Source: Pseudomonadota bacterium
GTDB taxonomy: Bacteria; Pseudomonadota; Gammaproteobacteria; Burkholderiales; SHXO01
DNA: 44,604 bases
Assembly (NCBI GenBank): GCA_023430065.1
Contig: JAEZCG010000164.1
Coordinates: forward strand, 1 to 44,604
Reading direction: 5' to 3'
A model generated the notes under the pieces. That model was not told the origin of the DNA and did no database searches. It saw only the letters and a list, made by a program, of their open reading frames with translations. Numbering within the stretch: the stretch's first letter is position 1; every line of letters begins with the position of its first letter. Positions 27,199 to 37,458 of this stretch are shown piece after piece. The position numbers were made by a program, and so were the translations under genes.

Positions 27199-27432
27199 TC
27201 AAGACCGGCCGGACTTGTCCGGGATCTGGCCGATGACCCGGTGCCGGGGCGCAGGCATCGTTCCGATGTACACGCTGTCACGCCCGCTTCTCACCAGCGT
27301 CACAGTGGACTCGTGGCCCGATGCTGCAGACACATTGGTGGCATACACACTACCTCGTCCGTAGGACTGCTCCGCAAGGGCATTCGCAGAACCCATCAGA
27401 GCCACGGCGACTACCATCGCTTTGATGCTCAC
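27199..27432 (-). CDS. Tiny secreted protein with a duplicated GR-x-SVY motif
   Basis: No known family recognised. I use the GTG at 27430-27432 because AGGAGA lies six bases upstream and the product then starts with a clean signal peptide (MSIKAMVVAVALMGSANALA). The 77-residue protein has two copies of one motif about 25 residues apart: GRGSVYATN (25-33) and GRDSVYIGT (50-58). It converges with the ATPase gene, with two bases between the stops. The next leftward gene upstream encodes another tiny secreted repeat protein with nearly the same period. Confidence 0.6.
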   Translation of the reverse strand: MSIKAMVVAVALMGSANALAEQSYGRGSVYATNVSAASGHESTVTLVRSGRDSVYIGTMPAPRHRVIGQIPDKSGRS

Positions 27433-27588
27433 AGCAGTTCTCCTGTCTATGCATGTCGCTTCCGAGCACCGCGAGTTGGACAGTGAACGGGGGGCGCACG
27501 CCCGCCTGACGCCTTGCTCGCCGGCGCTCAACGCGTATTCCGCAAGCCAGGGCGGCATTCAGAATTCGATGCCGCCCCAACCTGGCGC

Positions 27589-27918
27589 CTAGTTCCTCTG
27601 CGCGGCCTCGTGAACGAGTTGCGGACGTGCCGACCCGCCCATGTTGGTGCGCTTCATGAACGCGTCGTCGCGCGAGATGCGAACCGGCTTCGCCTGTTCG
27701 TCGGTGCGATGCACGTTCGTGCGTGCCATGACCGCCGGATCGAATCCGACGCGCAGTTCGCTGGTTTCGCCCGCCGGCCTGCCCATATTCGTCCGGCCCG
27801 CGACGTCAGGATCAAAAACGACTCTGACCGATTCGATATCGGCCGCCTGCGCAACGGCAGAAACGGCCAGAAGAGACAACGCCGACAGCGTTGCTCGTGC
27901 ATATCCATTGCGCTTCAT
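27589..27918 (-). CDS. Tiny secreted protein with three 24-residue RTN repeats
   Basis: No known family recognised. The 109-residue product has a signal peptide (about 1-25, ending AVAQA). Three tandem repeats follow with an exact 24-residue period: VRVVFDPDVAGRTNMGR (31-47), LRVGFDPAVMARTNVHR (55-71) and VRISRDDAFMKRTNMGG (79-95). The RTN triplet sits at 42, 66 and 90. GGAGG before the ATG at 27918 decides this start against a longer in-frame reading. A TAGACT -10-like box lies upstream at 28020-28025 on the same strand. Function cannot be assigned; the repeats suggest binding or packing modules. Confidence 0.68.
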   Translation of the reverse strand: MKRNGYARATLSALSLLAVSAVAQAADIESVRVVFDPDVAGRTNMGRPAGETSELRVGFDPAVMARTNVHRTDEQAKPVRISRDDAFMKRTNMGGSARPQLVHEAAQRN

Positions 27919-28280
27919 GAAGCCTCCGATGATCGGTATGCTGCAGCCAGACGAGTGCTTCCCCATTCTGGTTGTCGGGACGATGTGCGACGCACACGCG
28001 ATGGATCCCGGCAGGTGAAAGTCTAGGCTGGACGAACATACAGATCGGTTACGGATCGCGCAGTACCCTGTATATAAGTATAGAGCTTTGGTCATAGACG
28101 AACGGTGACGCGATGGGTCGCCGCAGGGGGCTTGGGTCCTCGCCGTTCAGGGTAATGGACTCCCAGCCTGCGCGCGCGTCCAGCCCTCAGCCGATTCGAC
28201 GGGCGGCTTTTCGATCCCTCGGTTGGAGAGGGAGCACGCCGCCCGCAATGCGTCGGTGATCGCGCGCGACTACGTGCAGT
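27919..28280. other. Gene-free gap between the RTN-repeat gene and boxB
   Basis: No convincing gene is seen in these 362 bases on either strand. The part near 28020 holds a TAGACT -10-like box for the leftward RTN-repeat gene, and an AT-rich patch lies near 28065-28085. The part next to boxB holds a nested stem-loop at 28200-28245. Notably, this is where boxA would normally sit, and no trace of a ferredoxin-type Cys cluster or a flavin reductase domain is present. Confidence 0.6.
28200..28245 (-). promoter_or_regulatory. Nested stem-loop downstream of boxB
   Basis: An outer perfect 8-bp stem (28200-28207 with 28238-28245, CGGGCGGC/GCCGCCCG) encloses an inner perfect 6-bp stem (TCCCTC 28215-28220 with GAGGGA 28228-28233). 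It lies 36 bases past the boxB stop on the transcript. No U-run follows on the boxB strand, so it may protect or process the boxRCB message rather than terminate it in the classical way. Confidence 0.45.
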
Positions 28281-31365
<3,085 letters not shown>

Positions 31366-31369
<4 letters not shown>

Positions 31370-32295
31370 CGCGTCGTGCCCTCCTTGCGCGGGTTCTTCA
31401 GTGCGCGCTCGAGGTCGCGCAGGCTCTGCTCGGGCCGGCGCCCGGCGGTATTCACGACGAGATCGGCCTGACTGTACAGCCGTTCGCGACCCTTCAGGAT
31501 GCGATGCAGATCCTCCATCGCCTCCGGGTTGTCCGCCATCGGCCGAGTGTCCCCCTGGGCGATGACCCGCGCCATGTGCTCCTCGGGCGCGGCGCGCAGC
31601 CAGACCGTGGTACAGGTCGCACGCAGCAGCTCATAGGTGGCCGGCTCCGACACGATGCTGCCGCCGGTGGCGATCACGCAGCGCGGGTGCGCTTCCAGTA
31701 CCCGCTCGAGACAGCGCCGCTCGTAGCGCCGGTAGCCGCCCTGGCCGTACAGCAGGAAGATCTCCGAGAGGCCGGTGCCCGCGTCGCGTTCGATCTCTCC
31801 ATCGAGCTCGATGAAGGGGACCTCGAGTTCCTCCGCCAGCCGGGATCCGAGCGTGGACTTGCCCGCTCCGCGCAAGCCGATCAGTGCAATGCGTGCGTGG
31901 CGATCGGAGGTCTCGCTCGCGCTGTCGCGCTGCAGACGGCGGCGGATTGCGCCGAGACGATGCGGCGGCGTGCGGGCGAGCAGCGCGTGAATGCGTACGA
32001 GCTCGAGCGAGCGCGGATCCGGTTCGCGCAGCAGATCCTCCACCGGCAGCGACAGCGCCGCCGCGATCTGCCGCAACAGCAGCACCGAGACGTTCCCACG
32101 TCCGGACTCGAGCGCGGCCAGGTAGCGCTCCGAGACGCCGGACGCGTCGGCCAGCGAGCGTCTGCTCATTCCTCTGCGTGCGCGCAGGGCGCGCACGCGC
32201 GCCCCGAGTTCGGCGAGGAAGGCGTGTTCGCTTTCTGCCGGTGAGGGCTGACACGCGACGCGGCCATCGGGGTTGCGTTCGAGAAGGCGGGTCAT
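31366..32295 (-). CDS. boxR: BoxR-type regulator: HTH domain fused to a shikimate-kinase-like sensor
   Basis: The 309-residue regulator has an XRE-type helix-turn-helix (about residues 30-90; SRRSLADASGVSERYLAALE). A shikimate-kinase-like domain follows with the P-loop GLRGAGKST (140-148) and an ATGGS motif near 210. This is the BzdR/BoxR architecture, in which the kinase-like domain senses benzoyl-CoA and relieves repression. The ATG at 32293-32295 is chosen because the longer frame covers the promoter. No Shine-Dalgarno sequence precedes it, and a TGCA operator half-site touches the start codon. boxC overlaps its end by four bases. Confidence 0.94.
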
Positions 32296-32308
32296 GCAAT
32301 ATCGTGCA
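32295..32308. promoter_or_regulatory. TGCA-N6-TGCA operator pair, candidate BoxR binding site
   Basis: TGCA at 32295-32298 and TGCA at 32305-32308 are separated by exactly six bases. This is the repeat form I recall for operators of the related BzdR/BoxR repressors. The pair touches the boxR start codon and lies downstream of the predicted boxR promoter, so a bound repressor would block transcription by roadblock. A third TGCA lies at 32337-32340, overlapping a TATAGT box on the plus strand. Confidence 0.7.
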
Positions 32309-32329
32309 TGAGACGGATGCGGTGTTTGA

Positions 32330-32360
32330 ATTATAGTGCAGGCCTCGAAGGACAGGTCAA
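32330..32360 (-). promoter_or_regulatory. Promoter of the boxRCB operon
   Basis: On the minus strand TTGACC (32360-32355) and a perfect TATAAT (32335-32330) are separated by 19 bases, which is slightly long for sigma-70. The start of transcription would fall near 32323, giving a leader of about 28 bases that contains the TGCA pair. On the plus strand the same region offers TATAGT (32332-32337) for the divergent CoA-ligase gene, so both directions could answer to BoxR. Confidence 0.6.
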
Positions 32361-32379
32361 TCCTGAGCACGCCAACCAG

Positions 32380-34215
32380 ATGAGCGCTTCATCGACCCCT
32401 CGCCTTGATTTCGCGCCCGCGGCGGTGCAGGTCGAGCGCCGGACGGACGGCACACTTCTGCTGTCCTCGCCGCAGCCGCTGCAGGCGTACGCGCGCTGTC
32501 TGGGCGAGCACCTGGAGCGCTGGGCGCGCGAGGCACCCGAACGCGTGTTCCTGGCCGAGCGAGAGCAGGCGGGGGGCTGGCGGGAACTGACCTATGCCAG
32601 CGCACTGCATGCGGTGCGTGCGATCGCGGCGGCGCTGCTCGAGCGCGAACTCGGTCCGCAGCGTCCGGTCGTGATCCTGTCCGACAACAGCATTCGTCAC
32701 GCGCTGCTCGCGTTGGCCGCAATGCACGTCGGCGTCCCGGTCGCGCCGATTTCGCCGGCCTACTCGCTCGTTTCGCGCGATCACGGCAAGCTGCGTGCAG
32801 CCATCGCGTTGCTGCGGCCCGGCTTGGTCTACGTGGAGAACGCCGGTTCCTTCCTGCCTGCGCGACGCGCCGTCGACTGGCACGGCGCGGAATGGGTGAG
32901 CGCGGACCCGGACGGCGTCTGCACGCACTTCGACCGTCTCGTGCAGGGCGCGAACGATCGTGCGGTCGACGCCGCGTTTGCGCGGGTGGATCCGGATACC
33001 GTCGCCAAGATTCTGCTGACCTCCGGATCCACCGGCGAGCCGAAGGGGGTGATCAACACGCAGCGCATGTTGTGTGCGAATCAGCAGCAGGCGCGGCAGG
33101 TATGGCCTTTCCTCGAACGCGACGCCCCGGTGATCTGTGACTGGCTGCCGTGGAACCACACCTTCGGCGGCAATCACAACTTCAACATGATCCTGGCCAA
33201 CGGCGGCAGCCTCTACATCGATGGCGGCAAACCGGCAACCGGTCAGATCGAGCGAACCATCGCCAACCTGAGCGACGTGTCCCCGACGGTGTACTTCAAC
33301 GTCCCGCGCGGCTTCGACATGCTGATTCCCGCCCTGGAGCAGGACGCAGCGCTGCGAGCCACCTTCTTTCGTCGCCTGCGCCTCCTGTTCTACGCCGCGG
33401 CGGCACTGCCGCAACACTTGTGGGACCGCCTTCAGGCGCTCTCCTGCCAGGAACTCGCGCGTCCCGTGCCGATGGTGTCGGGCTGGGGGTCGACCGAGAC
33501 CGCGCCGCTTGCCACCGGTGTGCACGAGGTCGTCGATCGGCCCGGGAACATCGGCCTGCCGGTGCCCGGCTGCGTGGTCAAGATGATTCCGAGTGCCGGC
33601 CGGTTCGAACTGCGTGTCGCCGGACCCAACGTCACCCCCGGATACTGGAGGTGCGACGCGCTCACCCGGGACGCCTTCGACGAAGAAGGGTTCTACCGCA
33701 TCGGCGATGCCGGCCGTCTTCTCGACAACGCGCGGCCCGAGCGCGGCATCGTGTTCGAGGGGCGCGTGGTAGAGGACTTCAAGCTCGGCAGCGGCACCTG
33801 GGTCCACGTCGGACCGCTGCGCGTGCGCGCGCTCGCGGCGCTCGAGCCGGTCGCGCAGGACGTGGTGGTGGCCGGGCACGACCGCGACGAGCTCGGCCTG
33901 CTCGTGTTCCTGGGGCCAGGCTGCTCGCATCTCGTGCCCGGAGCCTCCGTGCACGAACTGGCGCAGCATCCGGCGGTACACGCGCATGTGCACGGCGCGC
34001 TGCGCGCGCTGAGGCGGGCGCAACCCGGCAGCTCGGCCCACGCCGCACGTGCGCTGCTGATGAGCGCGCCGCCCGATATCGACGCGGGCGAGATCACGGA
34101 CAAGGGCTATATCAACCAGCGCGCGGTGCTCGCGCGGCGCGCACCCCTGGTCGCGGAGCTGTTTGCGTCCACGCCGTCGGCGCATCGGGTGGTGCTGACA
34201 GGACAGGAGCAATGA
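32380..34215 (+). CDS. fcs: Feruloyl-CoA-synthetase-like AMP-dependent acyl-CoA ligase
   Basis: The 611-residue enzyme is an ANL-superfamily ligase. The P-loop ILLTSGSTGEPKGV lies near residues 210-223. WLPWNHTFGGNHNFNMILAN and GGSLYIDGGKP are typical of feruloyl-CoA synthetases, as is the C-terminal hinge VVEDFKLGSGTWVHVGPLR, whose lysine context differs from acetate and benzoate ligases. The end reads EITDKGYINQRAVL. The enzyme should activate an aromatic or arylalkenoic acid with CoA and ATP, but the substrate is not proven. There is no feruloyl-CoA hydratase or vanillin dehydrogenase beside it. It is divergent from boxR and followed after one base by a flavodoxin gene. Confidence 0.78.
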   Translation: MSASSTPRLDFAPAAVQVERRTDGTLLLSSPQPLQAYARCLGEHLERWAREAPERVFLAEREQAGGWRELTYASALHAVRAIAAALLERELGPQRPVVILSDNSIRHALLALAAMHVGVPVAPISPAYSLVSRDHGKLRAAIALLRPGLVYVENAGSFLPARRAVDWHGAEWVSADPDGVCTHFDRLVQGANDRAVDAAFARVDPDTVAKILLTSGSTGEPKGVINTQRMLCANQQQARQVWPFLERDAPVICDWLPWNHTFGGNHNFNMILANGGSLYIDGGKPATGQIERTIANLSDVSPTVYFNVPRGFDMLIPALEQDAALRATFFRRLRLLFYAAAALPQHLWDRLQALSCQELARPVPMVSGWGSTETAPLATGVHEVVDRPGNIGLPVPGCVVKMIPSAGRFELRVAGPNVTPGYWRCDALTRDAFDEEGFYRIGDAGRLLDNARPERGIVFEGRVVEDFKLGSGTWVHVGPLRVRALAALEPVAQDVVVAGHDRDELGLLVFLGPGCSHLVPGASVHELAQHPAVHAHVHGALRALRRAQPGSSAHAARALLMSAPPDIDAGEITDKGYINQRAVLARRAPLVAELFASTPSAHRVVLTGQEQ

Positions 34216-34216
34216 C

Positions 34217-34726
34217 GTGGCACTGGAACTGACCATCCTGGTTGGCACCATGACGGGCACTGCACAACTCGTCGCCCAGGAACTCGAGTTGCGTCTCGAC
34301 GACGGCGGGACGCGCGTACGCACCAGACTGATGGACGGACTCGATGCGAGCGCGTTCGAAGGCGGCGGACTGTTCCTGATCTGCACCTCCACCTATGGGC
34401 AGGGCGACGTGCCGGACAACGCCAGGCAGCTGTACGAGTCGCTGTGCAGCGTACGCCCGGACCTGTCGAAGGTGCGCTACGGCGTCGTTGCGCTCGGCGA
34501 CCGGACCTACCTGGACACCTTCTGCAACGGCGGCAAGCGCTTCGAGGCAATCCTCGCGGCGCTCGGGGCCCGGCGCGTTGGCGACGTGCTGCTGCACGAC
34601 GCGAGCGCGGGCACCATGCCCGAAGAGGTCGCCGCCGAGTGGATCGATGGCTGGATCGCGCAGTGCCGGGCGCCAAGCGTCGACCACCAGGCACACGAAG
34701 GCAACGAAGAAAGCCTTCGAAATTGA
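34217..34726 (+). CDS. MioC-type flavodoxin domain protein
   Basis: The 169-residue protein is a short-chain, FMN-binding flavodoxin. The phosphate loop is VGTMTGTAQLVAQEL (residues 9-23), followed by ICTSTYGQGDVPDNA near residue 57 and GVVALGDRTYLDTFCNGGKRFE near residue 95 (split here: GVVALGDRTYLD, then TFCNGGKRFE), as in MioC and the flavodoxin domain of sulfite reductase. It starts with GTG at 34217, one base after the ligase stop, with AGGAGC upstream. The last dozen or so residues (AHEGNEESLRN) and the stop are encoded by the first unit of the adjacent 77-bp repeat array, so the natural end may have been replaced. It could deliver electrons to an oxygenase, which is inference only. Confidence 0.82.
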   Translation: MALELTILVGTMTGTAQLVAQELELRLDDGGTRVRTRLMDGLDASAFEGGGLFLICTSTYGQGDVPDNARQLYESLCSVRPDLSKVRYGVVALGDRTYLDTFCNGGKRFEAILAALGARRVGDVLLHDASAGTMPEEVAAEWIDGWIAQCRAPSVDHQAHEGNEESLRN

Positions 34727-35003
34727 AGTTCTTCGTGTCCTCGTGCCTTCGTGGTGATCGCATTCTCCGACAGGGAGGAAACGAAGAAAGCCTTCGAAAT
34801 TGAAGTTCTTCGTGTCCTCGTGCCTTCGTGGTGAGCGCATTCACCGCCACGGAAGAAGCGAAGAAAGCCTTGAGATAGAAGTTCTTCGTGTCCTCGTGCC
34901 TTCGTGGTGATCGCACTCTCCGACACGGAGGAAACGAAGAAAGCCTTCGAAATTGAAGTTCTTCGTGTCCTCGTGCCTTCGTGGTGATCGCACTCTCCGC
35001 GGG
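34695..35003. repeat. Tandem array, four copies of a 77-bp intergenic repeat
   Basis: Units starting at about 34704, 34781, 34858 and 34934 (phase of ACGAAGAAAG) recur with periods of 77, 77 and 76 bases. Each holds CGAAGAA, a core AGCCTTCGAAATTGAAG, and TTCTTCG, so each can form a hairpin with 7-bp arms, followed by CGTGTCCTCGTGCCTTCGTG. Units 1, 2 and 4 are nearly identical; unit 3 is diverged in the core (GAGATAG). The array begins inside the flavodoxin gene and ends about 15 bases before the -10-like box of bclA. It fills most of the gene-free gap 34727-35051, in which I see no other gene. Confidence 0.92.
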
Positions 35004-35017
35004 ACGACGCGCCAAGG

Positions 35018-35044
35018 TATAGTTCCCGCACGATAACGAGGAGA
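35018..35044 (+). promoter_or_regulatory. Promoter element and RBS of the benzoate-CoA ligase gene
   Basis: TATAGT (35018-35023) is a -10-like box without a clear -35 at normal spacing. AGGAG at about 35039-35043 is the ribosome-binding site for the ATG at 35052. No TGCA pair is present, so direct BoxR control of this gene is not supported by this segment. Confidence 0.4.
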
Positions 35045-35051
35045 ACAGCGC

Positions 35052-36626
35052 ATGCTCAGCCGCGCAGATCACAGCGTGAGTCCGCCACGCATCGACATCC
35101 CGCGCGCCTACAATGCGGCGCACGATCTGATCGAGCGCAACCTGCTCGCCGGCCGCGCGCAGAAGACCGTCTACATCGATGACGCCGGGCGTTATACCTA
35201 CGGCGAGCTCGCGCAGCGCGTGGCTCGCGCCGCCAACGCCTTGACCGGCCTGGGCGTGCAGATGGAGCAGCGTGTGATGGTCGCCCTGCTCGACGGCATC
35301 GATTTTCCGAGCGTGTTCCTCGGCGCCATCAGGGCCGGGATCGTGCCGGTCGCCGCGAATACGCTGCTGACCAGCGCCGAGTACCGCTTCATGCTGGAGG
35401 ACAGTCGCGCGCGTGTGCTGATCGTCTCCGAGCAGCTGCTCGACACCTTTCGCCCCGCGCTCGAGGGATTGCCCTGCCTGCAGCACGTGATCGTCTCCGG
35501 CAAGGCGGGGCACGGCTTCCTGCACCTGCAACAGTTTATGCGCGAGGCAGCCGACCATTGCGCAACCGCGCCGACCACTTGCGACGACGTGTGCTTCTGG
35601 CTCTACTCGTCCGGGTCCACCGGTATGCCGAAGGGTACCCTGCACATCCACTCCAGCCTGATTCAGACCGCCGAGCTGTATGCCAGGCCCATCCTCGGCA
35701 TCCGCGAGGACGACGTCGTGTTCTCGGCAGCGAAACTGTTCTTCGCCTACGGATTGGGCAACGCGCTCACTTTTCCGCTGGCGGTCGGTGCGAGCGCCGT
35801 GCTGATGGCCGAGCGTCCGACGCCTGCCGCCGTGTTCAGGCGCCTGACCGAATCGAAGCCGACGATCTTCTACGGCGTGCCCACGCTGTACGGAGGGCTG
35901 CTGGCGAGCCCCGAACTGCCTGCACGCGATCGGGTGGCGTTGCGCGTGTGCACGTCCGCCGGCGAGGCGCTGCCCGCCGAACTCGGCCGGCGCTGGCAGG
36001 CGCACTTCGGCGTCGACATCCTGGACGGCATCGGTTCCACCGAAATGCTGCACATCTTCCTGTCCAACCGTCCCGGCGATGTGCGCTACGGCACCACCGG
36101 CAAGCCGGTTCCCGGCTACACCATCCGCCTGCTGGACGATGACGGGAACGACGCAGCTGCCAATGAACTCGGCGATCTGCACATCGGCGGACCCACCAGC
36201 GCCATCGGCTACTGGAACAACCGCGAGAAGACGCTGGCCACGTTCGCCGGACCGTGGACGCGCGCAGGCGACAAGTACAGCGTGGACGAGCAGGGCTACC
36301 ACATCTATGGCGGACGGTCGGACGACATGCTCAAGGTGAGTGGGATGTACGTCTCGCCGTTCGAGGTCGAGGCGGCATTGATCTCGCACCCTGCAGTCCT
36401 CGAGGCGGCTGTGATCGGCGCACGCGACGAGCAGGCGCTGGTGAAGCCGAAAGCCTTCGTCGTACTCCAGCCGGACATGCGAGGCGATGACGCGCTCGCG
36501 GAACGGCTCAAGCAGCACGTGAAGGATCGGCTTGCGCCGTACAAGTACCCGCGCTGGATCGAGTTCGTGCCGGAACTGCCCAAGACGGCGACCGGAAAGA
36601 TTCAGCGCTTCAAGCTGCGCACTTGA
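35052..36626 (+). CDS. bclA: Benzoate-CoA ligase
   Basis: The 524-residue ANL-family ligase activates benzoate to benzoyl-CoA with ATP, which feeds BoxB. Motifs are YSSGSTGMPKGTLHIHSS (near residues 184-201), the aryl-binding AAKLFFAYGLGNALTFPL, TSAGEALPAELGRRW, and DGIGSTEMLHIFLSNRPGDV, the last diagnostic of benzoate ligases (BadA/BclA). The hinge is YGGRSDDMLKVSGMYVSP, and the catalytic lysine lies in KTATGKIQRFKLR at the end. Length and motifs are normal. AGGAG precedes the ATG. The alpha/beta hydrolase gene follows after 16 bases and is probably co-transcribed. Confidence 0.94.
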   Translation: MLSRADHSVSPPRIDIPRAYNAAHDLIERNLLAGRAQKTVYIDDAGRYTYGELAQRVARAANALTGLGVQMEQRVMVALLDGIDFPSVFLGAIRAGIVPVAANTLLTSAEYRFMLEDSRARVLIVSEQLLDTFRPALEGLPCLQHVIVSGKAGHGFLHLQQFMREAADHCATAPTTCDDVCFWLYSSGSTGMPKGTLHIHSSLIQTAELYARPILGIREDDVVFSAAKLFFAYGLGNALTFPLAVGASAVLMAERPTPAAVFRRLTESKPTIFYGVPTLYGGLLASPELPARDRVALRVCTSAGEALPAELGRRWQAHFGVDILDGIGSTEMLHIFLSNRPGDVRYGTTGKPVPGYTIRLLDDDGNDAAANELGDLHIGGPTSAIGYWNNREKTLATFAGPWTRAGDKYSVDEQGYHIYGGRSDDMLKVSGMYVSPFEVEAALISHPAVLEAAVIGARDEQALVKPKAFVVLQPDMRGDDALAERLKQHVKDRLAPYKYPRWIEFVPELPKTATGKIQRFKLRT

Positions 36627-36642
36627 CGACCGGCAGGGCAGC

Positions 36643-37458
36643 ATGAGTCGGACCGACTCGCCCGATCCCGACTATCACGTCGAGTTCGCGCGGGTGGGAG
36701 GCGAGCGCGTCGAGCACCGTTGGGTGCGCCCTGCAGCGGCGCGCCAGGCGCCGTCGCGCCCGACGCTGGTGTTCCTGCACGAGGGACTCGGCTCCACCGG
36801 GCAGTGGCGCACCTTCCCCGACCGGGTGGCGGAAGCCACCGGCTGTGCGGCGCTCGTCTATTCGCGATACGGCCACGGCCGCTCCGAGCCGCTTACGGCG
36901 CCGCGCGACGTCGACTACATGCATCGCGAGGCGCTCGAGCGGTTGCCGATGCTGCTCGCCCATTTCGGCATCGAGCGGCCGGTACTGGTCGGTCACAGCG
37001 ACGGCGCATCGATTGCACTGATCCACGCCGGCGCCGGCATCCGGCCGGTGCGTGGCGTGATCGCGATGGGGCCGCATGTGTTCGTCGAGGAGCTGTCGCT
37101 GGCCGGCATCGCCCAGGTACGCCAATCGTTCATGAGCACCGACCTGCCGCAGCGCATGGCCCGGTATCACGCGGACCCGGCCGCCACGTTCTGGGGCTGG
37201 AACGACATCTGGCTGCGCCCGGATTTCCGGACCTGGAACATCGAGAATTACCTCTCCGGAATCGACTGTCCGGTGCTGCTGATCCAGGGCCTGGAAGACG
37301 AGTTCGGCACACTCGCGCAGATCGATGCCATCGCGGCCCAGGTGCGCGGACCGTTGTACAAGGTGCTGCTGGAGAACTGCAGGCACTCGCCGCACAAGGA
37401 TCGCAAGGAGGCCACGCTCGAGGCGGTCGCACGCTTCGTGCACCGCATGGAGGTCTGA
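36643..37458 (+). CDS. Alpha/beta hydrolase
   Basis: The 271-residue protein has the alpha/beta-hydrolase fold: LVFLHEGLGSTGQW provides the oxyanion loop (HEGLG), VLVGHSDGASIALIHA carries the nucleophile elbow G-H-S-D-G, and the late LLIQGLEDEFGT and CRHSPHKDR carry the acidic and histidine residues. Hydrolases of this kind occur near benzoate-CoA ligase genes, where a thioesterase or ring-cleavage-product hydrolase role is possible but unproven. The ATG at 36643 follows GGCAGGGCAGC. The stop overlaps the start of the ABC permease gene (TGATG), coupling the two translations. Confidence 0.85.
   Translation: MSRTDSPDPDYHVEFARVGGERVEHRWVRPAAARQAPSRPTLVFLHEGLGSTGQWRTFPDRVAEATGCAALVYSRYGHGRSEPLTAPRDVDYMHREALERLPMLLAHFGIERPVLVGHSDGASIALIHAGAGIRPVRGVIAMGPHVFVEELSLAGIAQVRQSFMSTDLPQRMARYHADPAATFWGWNDIWLRPDFRTWNIENYLSGIDCPVLLIQGLEDEFGTLAQIDAIAAQVRGPLYKVLLENCRHSPHKDRKEATLEAVARFVHRMEV

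Noticed and set aside
32308..32379. Upstream extension of the ligase to the ATG at 32308
   Set aside because: It would place the start inside the boxR operator and add 24 residues without homology; the ATG at 32380 is more likely.
34695..35003. CRISPR array suspected from regular repeats
   Set aside because: The 77-bp units are contiguous with no unique spacers between them, and no cas genes are present.
34107..36644. 845-codon minus-strand frame across the 77-bp array and bclA
   Set aside because: It reads the repeat units as HHEGTRTRR-type peptides and runs antisense to the benzoate-CoA ligase; spurious.
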